Positions 31,601 through 45,790 of a stretch of DNA of 64,000 bases are shown here, piece after piece. The notes beneath the pieces are model-generated. The model did not search any database. It saw only the letters and a list, made by a program, of their open reading frames with translations, and was not told where the DNA came from. The stretch's first letter is position 1, and each line of letters opens with the position of its first letter. Position numbers and translations under genes: made by a program. Source of the DNA: Molossus alvarezi (taxonomy: Eukaryota > Chordata > Mammalia > Chiroptera > Molossidae); NCBI GenBank assembly GCA_037176705.1, contig JBAWUJ010000137.1, positions 62,001 to 126,000 of the forward strand. Reading direction: 5' to 3'.

Positions 31601-34348
31601 CTGCCAGGAATCCCTCCGTCACCCTCTTCAGTCCACCAAACCCCCTTTTTGTCTGGGAGAAGTGGACATGTGTAAAGAGGAGAAGCAAACGGACGACACA
31701 GCTCGGAGAGGCCGATTCACGTGGATTTTGTTTCCACGCGACACAGGTGTCAAGAAGTAAGTGTAAGGGATGAGGCCCCCACCTGCATTTCTCAGACCCG
31801 TGAAAGTAGTTTTCATGGCAGGTACTGCCGCGTGTCATTTGCCCCTACCCTGCTCCTACACACCGCCTTCCTTTTCCCCGGGGCGCAGGTGTGCTGCTAA
31901 TTGCCACCATTCAGGGCGGCCGCGGCCCCGCCCCCTTCGCCCCGCCCCCGTCCTGACGGCCCATCCCCCTGTGCGCCGACCCGGCCAGCTGTCAACCTCC
32001 TCTGTGCGGAGCTTATCACAGCCGCCACCGGGCAGGTGCTGCGCGATTGCCACACGTCACAGTGAGGCCAGCCGGATCGCATCGCATCACATCGCATCGC
32101 ATCGCATCCTGACTAACGGGGCCACGGAGACGCGTGGCCCAGCGCTCGGGAGCCCGGGCTCGTGGTCGATTCACGGCAGCGGGAGGGTGCTTGGGACACT
32201 TGTCTTCTCTCCTCTGTTCTCTGCTTCTCTCTCTCTCTCTCTCGCTCGCTCTCTCTCTCTGTGTCTCTCTCTCCCGCCCCGCCCCCGTCTCCCTCTCCTC
32301 CTCTCTCTCACCCCCCTAGTCTCATAGAGCTCTCCTGTCTTGCAGGACAGGGAATTTCGCGGAGTCGTGGAAGGGACTGCTCCCCTAGGCCCCTCCTGTG
32401 CCGAGGAAGGTCAGGCGGGCAAGCGGATCCCCGGGCGGATTTGGGGATTTCCTCGGAGCGAGGAGGCAGCTTCTCTGTGCGATCTCGGTTCCGGCGGAGG
32501 ACACCTGCTGCGGGCAGCGAAGCCGGACCCCGGTGGCCTGGGGTTTGGGCCGGCGCCGCCGGTACGTCAACCATCCACAGGAGTGGAAACGGTCCTGGTG
32601 CACACTGCAACTGTTTTCAGAGAGGTAGGGACTGTCGTGTCTTAGGTCAAATAAGTACTTTTGAAACATAAGTCCATCAAATCAACGTGTTCATAGTTAT
32701 TGCCTGATCCGCCCGCGCCCGCCCAGCCCCCAGCACACCAGGCCAACCCCAGCCGGCCTCGCCCCCCCCACCCTGACACACACACACACGCACCCCCACG
32801 GACACGCACACCGCCCCGCCCCCCCACACACACACTGACACAGCAGCGCCCAGTCACGGCCCGTTAGAGATCCGGTCCACTGGTGGACCCGGTCGCTGTC
32901 CGTTGCAGCGGCCAAGTCCGGTGCCGGGCAACCTGTCTCTCCGGTCGCCCAGGCAACCGGCGCGGTCTCGCGTCCCCCGCAAGTCGTCCTCGCTCGTTCG
33001 GTGCCTCGATCGCGTGACCGCGGTTCTGCGGGCAGACCCGGAAGCGGGCCGGAGAGAGGCACACACGCACAGACACTCCCTCCCTCCCTCGCACACAGAC
33101 ACACACGGGCCTCCACACCTCCCTCGCTCCCTCCCCCCCTCCCCCCCTTGGCCTCTGGCCAAATACAAATACAGAATCAGTCAATAAAACATTTCAATAT
33201 CGCCGTGCTCTCGTCCTGTTCACGGGCTTTGCGTCAGTCTGCGGCGGCGGCGGCCCGGGCAGAGACCCTGAGAGGGCCGAGGAGATCTCCCCCTCCCTTT
33301 TGACCTGGAGAATGTTCAGTGGGCTGGCGAGGGAAGAGCGGCTGCCAGCCGCCGAGCCGGCCCGCGCGGTTTGTTTCTCACGGAAGGCTTCCGGGCCCGT
33401 GAGGAGGGAGACGATCTGGTGGGAGACCTAAGAGTGTAGTGAGACATCAGGAGGGATACCTCGACTGGGAACATCCTCCCTGAGGAGCAAGGGTTTCCCT
33501 TCCCACCCCGGGCCCCCACCCAGCTCAGGATCCCAGTACCAGGAAGAGACGTCCCCATCCCTTGTGGCTGTGCAAACCACCGGGGATCGAGGTCCAGGCT
33601 GAGGCTGCCGGGGTCCCAGGCAGTTCCTTTGAAAGGGCCTGCCCACGCACGGAGCTCCGGGGACCCTCTTTCTGCGGGCTGCAGAGTGGGGGTGGGTGGC
33701 AGGGAGGGACAGCGGCAGCTTGAAAGGCACCAGAGACATCCCTGGGAAGAACTGAGTCAGTCCTTTGGCATTGGGGTGAGAGCTGGAGGGGCAGCTTTGT
33801 CCCAGGCACACGTGCTGGTGGAGGCTGCTGTTCCATGGGTGAGCCCTTCCCTGGCGGGGCAGGCAGCCCGGTGGGCGGGCGCGCACCGTCCCTGGGACTC
33901 TGGTGACCTAGCACCCACTGTCTGGGCCACCCTGGTGATTGCCTGAGGCCCCGCCCCACGGCACATTCAGGCCCACCCAAGCGGTGTCCATTGATTTTTC
34001 CCTAGGATTGGCCTGTCTTGGCTCCCGCTTCACGAGGTCCTAAATTCTCTGAAACCAACAACACCTGGCCTCAGCGAGCCCCATACCTCCTCTGGCTCAC
34101 TGGCCCCAGGCCTGGCAGTAGTAGCAGCCAGCGTTGGGCCCCAGCTTGACATTGCCTAGGCACCTCCAAGACCAGCACAGAAGGCAGCCATGTGTAGATC
34201 GCTTTGTAGCTTATGTCTGGTGGCCCCGGGGAGAACACACAGGGGCAGTGGCTGACCTCGCCCCGGAGCCAGCCTAGAAGAGTTGGCCTTTCCTTTGCTC
34301 CTTTTCCCTTCAGAATATTACAATGGCATCCTCAGTACCTGGAGGTGG
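28621..34348 (+). repeat. Macrosatellite unit 6 (5728 bp, subfamily transition)
   Basis: The 5' part matches units 1-5. From 31916 on it matches the second subfamily: two GCGGCC hexamers instead of three (-6 bp), (CT)8 at 32227-32242 (+4 bp), A at 33917 and C at 34308 within the pyrimidine tract before the 31-nt candidate exon. A private tandem duplication of TTCCTG at 30024-30035 adds 6 bp. The net length is +4. Confidence 0.97.
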
Positions 34349-37300
34349 GTCTTTGTGCTTCTTTCTCAATAGGCTGTACGTATGTGTTCTTTTTCTTGCT
34401 TCTCTCTTTCCTCCCTCCCTCCCTCCCTCTCTGGCTAGAGCCCTTTGGGGCTCAGGGCAAGACTGAGGAAGTTGTACAGAGAGCTCCCACATGCCCACGG
34501 CCCTGTAGTCCCTGCTCTTTCTTCCCCAAGTCACACACGGGCAGGCACGCAGGCACCCAATGCGTGAATTTTCTGAGGCCCAGAGGCCTGCTGCAGAACT
34601 TAGGATGAAAACCCTACCCTGCTCTTTTCCAGAAAGACAGGCATGGGCCTAAGCAAGGTGGCCTGGCCTGGGCTGGGCCTGGGGAGTGGGGGTGGGGTTA
34701 GGGGGTGGGAAGGGAAGGCCAGGGCCACTTATTCCAAGGGAACAGCAATGGCTTGATTCAAATGCAGAGAGCCTGGGACTTTGCCTGAGGCTTCTACAAC
34801 TCCCCCACACTTAGGCCACTGATTCCAAGCTGCAGGAAGGGAGCAGGGTCAGTCTGGAGCTGAAAGAGTTCGCCTCCATGTGCCAAAGCCGAAAACTGCC
34901 CTCCACCCTCTGAGAAAGGGCAGGGTGTGGGTGGGGGTGAGGTGGCGGTTGGGTGGTGGTGGTGGTGGTGGTGAGCGGTGGCGGTTTAGGGGTGCAAGTG
35001 CAGGGCATCCAAGGAGAAGTTAAAGAGTCCATCTCGGCGTCATAGATTCCCCAGGCCAAACGCCGGTGTGGAGTGATGAGGGTCCAGGCAGGCCTGGTAG
35101 GGGATGAATGGACTCAGTAACCCTGTGTCTCGGGAACAACAAGCACACTCGTACTGAAACACTGTGCTCCAGCTGACGATTTTGGTAACTCACCTTTAGG
35201 TACCCTTCACATGGATGGATGGAGAGATGGTTGGGTGGGTGGGTGGATGGATGGATGGTGAGCACTGAACTGGACAGACAGGACACACCGATCCTCCCTC
35301 CGACCACCGATTTCCAAGGGTAGGTCCGGGCCTAGGACATGGGCAACCCCCCATCAAGTGAATTTAGTTAACACCTTTGTAATTTGGACCATCAGTGAGT
35401 TTAGTGTAGGTCTCTGGGTCTGTGAGGCCACTACACAGGCCTCCCCTGAGCTCGCCTGTGTTCCTATGTGTATGTGGCCCCTGCTACGCGCACACGCGCG
35501 CACACACACGGTACTCTCCTCCGGAGAGCCCTGACTCCTAAGTCGTGATCCAGGGGTTGTTTGAAACATCACCCCAAAGGAGTGGACCCCAGGAGGGGGA
35601 TGTGAACATATGTCCTAGATGCCAGTGAACTGTGTGTTCTTAAAAGGGTTCAGATCTGAGGTCGTAGGTGATGTTTATATTTACTACCCTGCAATGAGAA
35701 CCTAGAAACAAGTCAGGACATCAAAAATCCCTCTCTTTGAAAGTCAGGGAGTTCCTGCATGTGTCAGAGAGGGTCCCCTATTTGTCTCCTGGCCTTCCAC
35801 AGAATTCACCCCAGGACCTGAGGTGTAATCTTTGAGTCTGATGAGTTTTTTGAGTCATTCTTTGTTGTTGCTGGTGCTGGTGCTGGTGCTGGTGCTGGTG
35901 CTGGTGCTGGTGCGGGTCCTGGTGTTGGTGGTGCTTCTGCTGCAGCTGCTGCTGCCGCTGCTGCCGCTGCTGGTGCTGCTGCTGCTGCTGGTGCTGGTTC
36001 TTCAGTTAATCCTCACCCGAGGGTATTTCCTTGATTTGCAGTTGGACACTGAAATGGCAGGATAATTCTGGGAGAAGAGGAACGGAGAAACCGAGGCAGG
36101 AAAGTTAAACAGAGCCAAAGAGCTTTGCGGGACGTGTTTAGCAGGGCCTTGTCTTGAGAACCAGGCCAACAGACTCTATTTGTCACAGAAGTGTGCAGCA
36201 GAGGAGGGGGCACGGAAGGGGAGAGGGGGAGAATTCAGACACCACTCATCCTGAAGTTGTTGGGACAGCAGGGAGGGAGGGAGGGAGAGAGGAAGGAGGA
36301 AAGAAGAGTGTAAAGGAATGGACCAAGCAACCAAGCAACCAAGCGACAAAAGAGGCAGGTCCTTCCCAGGAATAGACCAAAGAAAAGGGGAGACTTTTGG
36401 AGTCCAACTGCACCAGGAATATCTAGGCGAGGAACTCAAACACAAAAACTTCCAGACAGAAGGGGATGTGAGGCAGAAAAGGCTCTTTAGATGAGCTGAC
36501 AGCCTGCCTGTGCTTCCTAGGCCAGACGCGTAGGTGGGCTCGCTCCGTTTCCGTAATAAATGTGCATGAGTTCAGGTTGTGCTCCATTCACTTGCACTCA
36601 CGTTGCAATAAATTCACGGAGCGAGCGGAAAGCAGATGTTATGTGCAGTGTCTCCTCCACCTCCTTCCCCATGAGAACACAAAGATCCAGTCTGGGGACA
36701 GCCCTCTGCCGGTGATTCAGGGGATCGTCCAGTCACACCTCTCTGGTGTCTGTGAGCGGCGGTGCAGGTCCCATTTTCATCACAGGCGGCCTTTGAGAGG
36801 GAGTGGGAGGGGGGCAGGGGGTATGGTCAAGTGGGAGGGCAGGAGGGAGCGGGAAGAGGGAACTCTGCAACACCTCATGAGTTTATTCTCTTTGGCTTTC
36901 CCCACACACTCACTGCTTCAAGAAGCAATGTGGAGTCACACCAAGATTCCCCACGGGAGAACAGGAAGGAGGGGTTGACGGCAGGCAAGTTTCCTTAGTA
37001 GGCCTCCTCCTCGCCCAGCCGCACCACTTGCCCTTGGCAGAGATTCCAGCGCCAGGCAAGGGGAGGAGTGGGGGCGAAAGCTTCACAGTGCCCAAAGGGT
37101 AGGGCCCCCGGCCCATGGGAAGCTGGAGGCAGGCGGGCCGAGCAGTAGAGGGGTGTCCCGTGGAACACATCTGCCGCTTTTCCATCGGACTGGAGCTTGG
37201 TGGGTTGTCGGGGCGGCGGCCCAAACACACGGGTGGAGGGGGGCGCTCGCCTAGGGCGGGACTTTTGGGGGGGTTGCCCCGCCGGCTCGGGGACCGCCGC

Positions 37301-40068
37301 CACAGGAGTGGTTCGCGGTGTCCTGCCAGGAATCCCTCCGTCACCCTCTTCAGTCCACCAAACCCCCTTTTTGTCTGGGAAAAGTGGACATGTGTAAAGA
37401 GGAGAAGCAAACGGACGACACAGCTCGGAGAGGCCGATTCACGTGGATTTTGTTTCCACGCGACACAGGTGTCAAGAAGTAAGTGTAAGGGATGAGGCCC
37501 CCACCTGCATTTCTCAGACCCGTGAAAGTAGTTTTCATGGCAGGTACTGCCGCGTGTCATTTGCCCCTACCCTGCTCCTACACACCGCCTTCCTTTTCCC
37601 CGGGGCGCAGGTGTGCTGCTAATTGCCACCATTCAGGGCGGCCGCGGCCCCGCCCCCTTCGCCCCGCCCCCGTCCTGACGGCCCATCCCCCTGTGCGCCG
37701 ACCCGGCCAGCTGTCAACCTCCTCTGTGCGGAGCTTATCACAGCCGCCACCGGGCAGGTGCTGCGCGATTGCCACACGTCACAGTGAGGCCAGCCGGATC
37801 GCATCGCATCACATCGCATCGCATCGCATCCTGACTAACGGGGCCACGGAGACGCGTGGCCCAGCGCTCGGGAGCCCGGGCTCGTGGTCGATTCACGGCA
37901 GCGGGAGGGTGCTTGGGACACTTGTCTTCTCTCCTCTGTTCTCTGCTTCTCTCTCTCTCTCTCGCTCGCTCTCTCTCTCTGTGTCTCTCTCTCCCGCCCC
38001 GCCCCCGTCTCCCTCTCCTCCTCTCTCTCACCCCCCTAGTCTCATAGAGCTCTCCTGTCTTGCAGGACAGGGAATTTCGCGGAGTCGTGGAAGGGACTGC
38101 TCCCCTAGGCCCCTCCTGTGCCGAGGAAGGTCAGGCGGGCAAGCGGATCCCCGGGCGGATTTGGGGATTTCCTCGGAGCGAGGAGGCAGCTTCTCTGTGC
38201 GATCTCGGTTCCGGCGGAGGACACCTGCTGCGGGCAGCGAAGCCGGACCCCGGTGGCCTGGGGTTTGGGCCGGCGCCGCCGGTACGTCAACCATCCACAG
38301 GAGTGGAAACGGTCCTGGTGCACACTGCAACTGTTTTCAGAGAGGTAGGGACTGTCGTGTCTTAGGTCAAATAAGTACTTTTGAAACATAAGTCCATCAA
38401 ATCAACGTGTTCATAGTTATTGCCTGATCCGCCCGCGCCCGCCCAGCCCCCAGCACACCAGGCCAACCCCAGCCGGCCTCGCCCCCCCCACCCTGACACA
38501 CACACACACGCACCCCCACGGACACGCACACCGCCCCGCCCCCCCACACACACACTGACACAGCAGCGCCCAGTCACGGCCCGTTAGAGATCCGGTCCAC
38601 TGGTGGACCCGGTCGCTGTCCGTTGCAGCGGCCAAGTCCGGTGCCGGGCAACCTGTCTCTCCGGTCGCCCAGGCAACCGGCGCGGTCTCGCGTCCCCCGC
38701 AAGTCGTCCTCGCTCGTTCGGTGCCTCGATCGCGTGACCGCGGTTCTGCGGGCAGACCCGGAAGCGGGCCGGAGAGAGGCACACACGCACAGACACTCCC
38801 TCCCTCCCTCGCACACAGACACACACGGGCCTCCACACCTCCCTCGCTCCCTCCCCCCCTCCCCCCCTTGGCCTCTGGCCAAATACAAATACAGAATCAG
38901 TCAATAAAACATTTCAATATCGCCGTGCTCTCGTCCTGTTCACGGGCTTTGCGTCAGTCTGCGGCGGCGGCGGCCCGGGCAGAGACCCTGAGAGGGCCGA
39001 GGAGATCTCCCCCTCCCTTTTGACCTGGAGAATGTTCAGTGGGCTGGCGAGGGAAGAGCGGCTGCCAGCCGCCGAGCCGGCCCGCGCGGTTTGTTTCTCA
39101 CGGAAGGCTTCCGGGCCCGTGAGGAGGGAGACGATCTGGTGGGAGACCTAAGAGTGTAGTGAGACATCAGGAGGGATACCTCGACTGGGAACATCCTCCC
39201 TGAGGAGCAAGGGTTTCCCTTCCCACCCCGGGCCCCCACCCAGCTCAGGATCCCAGTACCAGGAAGAGACGTCCCCATCCCTTGTGGCTGTGCAAACCAC
39301 CGGGGATCGAGGTCCAGGCTGAGGCTGCCGGGGTCCCAGGCAGTTCCTTTGAAAGGGCCTGCCCACGCACGGAGCTCCGGGGACCCTCTTTCTGCGGGCT
39401 GCAGAGTGGGGGTGGGTGGCAGGGAGGGACAGCGGCAGCTTGAAAGGCACCAGAGACATCCCTGGGAAGAACTGAGTCAGTCCTTTGGCATTGGGGTGAG
39501 AGCTGGAGGGGCAGCTTTGTCCCAGGCACACGTGCTGGTGGAGGCTGCTGTTCCATGGGTGAGCCCTTCCCTGGCGGGGCAGGCAGCCCGGTGGGCGGGC
39601 GCGCACCGTCCCTGGGACTCTGGTGACCTAGCACCCACTGTCTGGGCCACCCTGGTGATTGCCTGAGGCCCCGCCCCACGGCACATTCAGGCCCACCCAA
39701 GCGGTGTCCATTGATTTTTCCCTAGGATTGGCCTGTCTTGGCTCCCGCTTCACGAGGTCCTAAATTCTCTGAAACCAACAACACCTGGCCTCAGCGAGCC
39801 CCATACCTCCTCTGGCTCACTGGCCCCAGGCCTGGCAGTAGTAGCAGCCAGCGTTGGGCCCCAGCTTGACATTGCCTAGGCACCTCCAAGACCAGCACAG
39901 AAGGCAGCCATGTGTAGATCGCTTTGTAGCTTATGTCTGGTGGCCCCGGGGAGAACACACAGGGGCAGTGGCTGACCTCGCCCCGGAGCCAGCCTAGAAG
40001 AGTTGGCCTTTCCTTTGCTCCTTTTCCCTTCAGAATATTACAATGGCATCCTCAGTACCTGGAGGTGG
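34349..40068 (+). repeat. Macrosatellite unit 7 (5720 bp)
   Basis: It has two GCGGCC hexamers, (CT)7 at 37949-37962, C at 35089 and G at 35134 (both shared with units 8, 9 and 12), and private C at 37286 and A at 37293. A at 37381 is shared only with unit 9. C at 40028 is shared with units 6 and 8. The (CT)7 allele shifts the reading frame and fuses two forward open frames into a 299-codon frame at 37492-38391. Confidence 0.97.
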
Positions 40069-43000
40069 GTCTTTGTGCTTCTTTCTCAATAGGCTGTACG
40101 TATGTGTTCTTTTTCTTGCTTCTCTCTTTCCTCCCTCCCTCCCTCCCTCTCTGGCTAGAGCCCTTTGGGGCTCAGGGCAAGACTGAGGAAGTTGTACAGA
40201 GAGCTCCCACATGCCCACGGCCCTGTAGTCCCTGCTCTTTCTTCCCCAAGTCACACACGGGCAGGCACGCAGGCACCCAATGCGTGAATTTTCTGAGGCC
40301 CAGAGGCCTGCTGCAGAACTTAGGATGAAAACCCTACCCTGCTCTTTTCCAGAAAGACAGGCATGGGCCTAAGCAAGGTGGCCTGGCCTGGGCTGGGCCT
40401 GGGGAGTGGGGGTGGGGTTAGGGGGTGGGAAGGGAAGGCCAGGGCCACTTATTCCAAGGGAACAGCAATGGCTTGATTCAAATGCAGAGAGCCTGGGACT
40501 TTGCCTGAGGCTTCTACAACTCCCCCACACTTAGGCCACTGATTCCAAGCTGCAGGAAGGGAGCAGGGTCAGTCTGGAGCTGAAAGAGTTCGCCTCCATG
40601 TGCCAAAGCCGAAAACTGCCCTCCACCCTCTGAGAAAGGGCAGGGTGTGGGTGGGGGTGAGGTGGCGGTTGGGTGGTGGTGGTGGTGGTGGTGAGCGGTG
40701 GCGGTTTAGGGGTGCAAGTGCAGGGCATCCAAGGAGAAGTTAAAGAGTCCATCTCGGCGTCATAGATTCCCCAGGCCAAACGCCGGTGTGGAGTGATGAG
40801 GGTCCAGGCAGGCCTGGTAGGGGATGAATGGACTCAGTAACCCTGTGTCTCGGGAACAACAAGCACACTCGTACTGAAACACTGTGCTCCAGCTGACGAT
40901 TTTGGTAACTCACCTTTAGGTACCCTTCACATGGATGGATGGAGAGATGGTTGGGTGGGTGGGTGGATGGATGGATGGTGAGCACTGAACTGGACAGACA
41001 GGACACACCGATCCTCCCTCCGACCACCGATTTCCAAGGGTAGGTCCGGGCCTAGGACATGGGCAACCCCCCATCAAGTGAATTTAGTTAACACCTTTGT
41101 AATTTGGACCATCAGTGAGTTTAGTGTAGGTCTCTGGGTCTGTGAGGCCACTACACAGGCCTCCCCTGAGCTCGCCTGTGTTCCTATGTGTATGTGGCCC
41201 CTGCTACGCGCACACGCGCGCACACACACGGTACTCTCCTCCGGAGAGCCCTGACTCCTAAGTCGTGATCCAGGGGTTGTTTGAAACATCACCCCAAAGG
41301 AGTGGACCCCAGGAGGGGGATGTGAACATATGTCCTAGATGCCAGTGAACTGTGTGTTCTTAAAAGGGTTCAGATCTGAGGTCGTAGGTGATGTTTATAT
41401 TTACTACCCTGCAATGAGAACCTAGAAACAAGTCAGGACATCAAAAATCCCTCTCTTTGAAAGTCAGGGAGTTCCTGCATGTGTCAGAGAGGGTCCCCTA
41501 TTTGTCTCCTGGCCTTCCACAGAATTCACCCCAGGACCTGAGGTGTAATCTTTGAGTCTGATGAGTTTTTTGAGTCATTCTTTGTTGTTGCTGGTGCTGG
41601 TGCTGGTGCTGGTGCTGGTGCTGGTGCTGGTGCGGGTCCTGGTGTTGGTGGTGCTTCTGCTGCAGCTGCTGCTGCCGCTGCTGCCGCTGCTGGTGCTGCT
41701 GCTGCTGCTGGTGCTGGTTCTTCAGTTAATCCTCACCCGAGGGTATTTCCTTGATTTGCAGTTGGACACTGAAATGGCAGGATAATTCTGGGAGAAGAGG
41801 AACGGAGAAACCGAGGCAGGAAAGTTAAACAGAGCCAAAGAGCTTTGCGGGACGTGTTTAGCAGGGCCTTGTCTTGAGAACCAGGCCAACAGACTCTATT
41901 TGTCACAGAAGTGTGCAGCAGAGGAGGGGGCACGGAAGGGGAGAGGGGGAGAATTCAGACACCACTCATCCTGAAGTTGTTGGGACAGCAGGGAGGGAGG
42001 GAGGGAGAGAGGAAGGAGGAAAGAAGAGTGTAAAGGAATGGACCAAGCAACCAAGCAACCAAGCGACAAAAGAGGCAGGTCCTTCCCAGGAATAGACCAA
42101 AGAAAAGGGGAGACTTTTGGAGTCCAACTGCACCAGGAATATCTAGGCGAGGAACTCAAACACAAAAACTTCCAGACAGAAGGGGATGTGAGGCAGAAAA
42201 GGCTCTTTAGATGAGCTGACAGCCTGCCTGTGCTTCCTAGGCCAGACGCGTAGGTGGGCTCGCTCCGTTTCCGTAATAAATGTGCATGAGTTCAGGTTGT
42301 GCTCCATTCACTTGCACTCACGTTGCAATAAATTCACGGAGCGAGCGGAAAGCAGATGTTATGTGCAGTGTCTCCTCCACCTCCTTCCCCATGAGAACAC
42401 AAAGATCCAGTCTGGGGACAGCCCTCTGCCGGTGATTCAGGGGATCGTCCAGTCACACCTCTCTGGTGTCTGTGAGCGGCGGTGCAGGTCCCATTTTCAT
42501 CACAGGCGGCCTTTGAGAGGGAGTGGGAGGGGGGCAGGGGGTATGGTCAAGTGGGAGGGCAGGAGGGAGCGGGAAGAGGGAACTCTGCAACACCTCATGA
42601 GTTTATTCTCTTTGGCTTTCCCCACACACTCACTGCTTCAAGAAGCAATGTGGAGTCACACCAAGATTCCCCACGGGAGAACAGGAAGGAGGGGTTGACG
42701 GCAGGCAAGTTTCCTTAGTAGGCCTCCTCCTCGCCCAGCCGCACCACTTGCCCTTGGCAGAGATTCCAGCGCCAGGCAAGGGGAGGAGTGGGGGCGAAAG
42801 CTTCACAGTGCCCAAAGGGTAGGGCCCCCGGCCCATGGGAAGCTGGAGGCAGGCGGGCCGAGCAGTAGAGGGGTGTCCCGTGGAACACATCTGCCGCTTT
42901 TCCATCGGGCTGGAGCTTGGTGGGTTGTCGGGGCGGCGGCCCAAACACACGGGTGGAGGGGGGCGCTCGCCTAGGGCGGGACTTTTGGGGGGGTTGCCCC

Positions 43001-45790
43001 GCCGGTTCGGGGCCCGCCGCCACAGGAGTGGTTCGCGGTGTCCTGCCAGGAATCCCTCCGTCACCCTCTTCAGTCCACCAAACCCCCTTTTTGTCTGGGA
43101 GAAGTGGACATGTGTAAAGAGGAGAAGCAAACGGACGACACAGCTCGGAGAGGCCGATTCACGTGGATTTTGTTTCCACGCGACACAGGTGTCAAGAAGT
43201 AAGTGTAAGGGATGAGGCCCCCACCTGCATTTCTCAGACCCGTGAAAGTAGTTTTCATGGCAGGTACTGCCGCGTGTCATTTGCCCCTACCCTGCTCCTA
43301 CACACCGCCTTCCTTTTCCCCGGGGCGCAGGTGTGCTGCTAATTGCCACCATTCAGGGCGGCCGCGGCCCCGCCCCCTTCGCCCCGCCCCCGTCCTGACG
43401 GCCCATCCCCCTGTGCGCCGACCCGGCCAGCTGTCAACCTCCTCTGTGCGGAGCTTATCACAGCCGCCACCGGGCAGGTGCTGCGCGATTGCCACACGTC
43501 ACAGTGAGGCCAGCCGGATCGCATCGCATCACATCGCATCGCATCGCATCCTGACTAACGGGGCCACGGAGACGCGTGGCCCAGCGCTCGGGAGCCCGGG
43601 CTCGTGGTCGATTCACGGCAGCGGGAGGGTGCTTGGGACACTTGTCTTCTCTCCTCTGTTCTCTGCTTCTCTCTCTCTCTCTCTCGCTCGCTCTCTCTCT
43701 CTGTGTCTCTCTCTCCCGCCCCGCCCCCGTCTCCCTCTCCTCCTCTCTCTCACCCCCCTAGTCTCATAGAGCTCTCCTGTCTTGCAGGACAGGGAATTTC
43801 GCGGAGTCGTGGAAGGGACTGCTCCCCTAGGCCCCTCCTGTGCCGAGGAAGGTCAGGCGGGCAAGCGGATCCCCGGGCGGATTTGGGGATTTCCTCGGAG
43901 CGAGGAGGCAGCTTCTCTGTGCGATCTCGGTTCCGGCGGAGGACACCTGCTGCGGGCAGCGAAGCCGGACCCCGGTGGCCTGGGGTTTGGGCCGGCGCCG
44001 CCGGTACGTCAACCATCCACAGGAGTGGAAACGGTCCTGGTGCACACTGCAACTGTTTTCAGAGAGGTAGGGACTGTCGTGTCTTAGGTCAAATAAGTAC
44101 TTTTGAAACATAAGTCCATCAAATCAACGTGTTCATAGTTATTGCCTGATCCGCCCGCGCCCGCCCAGCCCCCAGCACACCAGGCCAACCCCAGCCGGCC
44201 TCGCCCCCCCCACCCTGACACACACACACACGCACCCCCACGGACACGCACACCGCCCCGCCCCCCCACACACACACTGACACAGCAGCGCCCAGTCACG
44301 GCCCGTTAGAGATCCGGTCCACTGGTGGACCCGGTCGCTGTCCGTTGCAGCGGCCAAGTCCGGTGCCGGGCAACCTGTCTCTCCGGTCGCCCAGGCAACC
44401 GGCGCGGTCTCGCGTCCCCCGCAAGTCGTCCTCGCTCGTTCGGTGCCTCGATCGCGTGACCGCGGTTCTGCGGGCAGACCCGGAAGCGGGCCGGAGAGAG
44501 GCACACACGCACAGACACTCCCTCCCTCCCTCGCACACAGACACACACGGGCCTCCACACCTCCCTCGCTCCCTCCCCCCCTCCCCCCCTTGGCCTCTGG
44601 CCAAATACAAATACAGAATCAGTCAATAAAACATTTCAATATCGCCGTGCTCTCGTCCTGTTCACGGGCTTTGCGTCAGTCTGCGGCGGCGGCGGCCCGG
44701 GCAGAGACCCTGAGAGGGCCGAGGAGATCTCCCCCTCCCTTTTGACCTGGAGAATGTTCAGTGGGCTGGCGAGGGAAGAGCGGCTGCCAGCCGCCGAGCC
44801 GGCCCGCGCGGTTTGTTTCTCACGGAAGGCTTCCGGGCCCGTGAGGAGGGAGACGATCTGGTGGGAGACCTAAGAGTGTAGTGAGACATCAGGAGGGATA
44901 CCTCGACTGGGAACATCCTCCCTGAGGAGCAAGGGTTTCCCTTCCCACCCCGGGCCCCCACCCAGCTCAGGATCCCAGTACCAGGAAGAGACGTCCCCAT
45001 CCCTTGTGGCTGTGCAAACCACCGGGGATCGAGGTCCAGGCTGAGGCTGCCGGGGTCCCAGGCAGTTCCTTTGAAAGGGCCTGCCCACGCACGGAGCTCC
45101 GGGGACCCTCTTTCTGCGGGCTGCAGAGTGGGGGTGGGTGGCAGGGAGGGACAGCGGCAGCTTGAAAGGCACCAGAGACATCCCTGGGAAGAACTGAGTC
45201 AGTCCTTTGGCATTGGGGTGAGAGCTGGAGGGGCAGCTTTGTCCCAGGCACACGTGCTGGTGGAGGCTGCTGTTCCATGGGTGAGCCCTTCCCTGGCGGG
45301 GCAGGCAGCCCGGTGGGCGGGCGCGCACCGTCCCTGGGACTCTGGTGACCTAGCACCCACTGTCTGGGCCACCCTGGTGATTGCCTGAGGCCCCGCCCCA
45401 CGGAACATTCAGGCCCACCCAAGCGGTGTCCATTGATTTTTCCCTAGGATTGGCCTGTCTTGGCTCCCGCTTCACGAGGTCCTAAATTCTCTGAAACCAA
45501 CAACACCTGGCCTCAGCGAGCCCCATACCTCCTCTGGCTCACTGGCCCCAGGCCTGGCAGTAGTAGCAGCCAGCGTTGGGCCCCACCTTGACATTGCCTA
45601 GGCACCTCCAAGACCAGCACAGAAGGCAGCCATGTGTAGATCGCTTTGTAGCTTATGTCTGGTGGCCCCGGGGAGAACACACAGGGGCAGTGGCTGACCT
45701 CGCCCCGGAGCCAGCCTAGAAGAGTTGGCCTTTCCTTTGCTCCTTTTCCCTTCAGAATATTACAATGGCATCCTCAGTACCTGGAGGTGG
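40069..45790 (+). repeat. Macrosatellite unit 8 (5722 bp)
   Basis: It has two GCGGCC hexamers and (CT)8 at 43669-43684. It carries C at 40809, G at 40854, G at 42909 (shared with units 10 and 11), private A at 45404, private C at 45586 and C at 45750. Confidence 0.97.
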
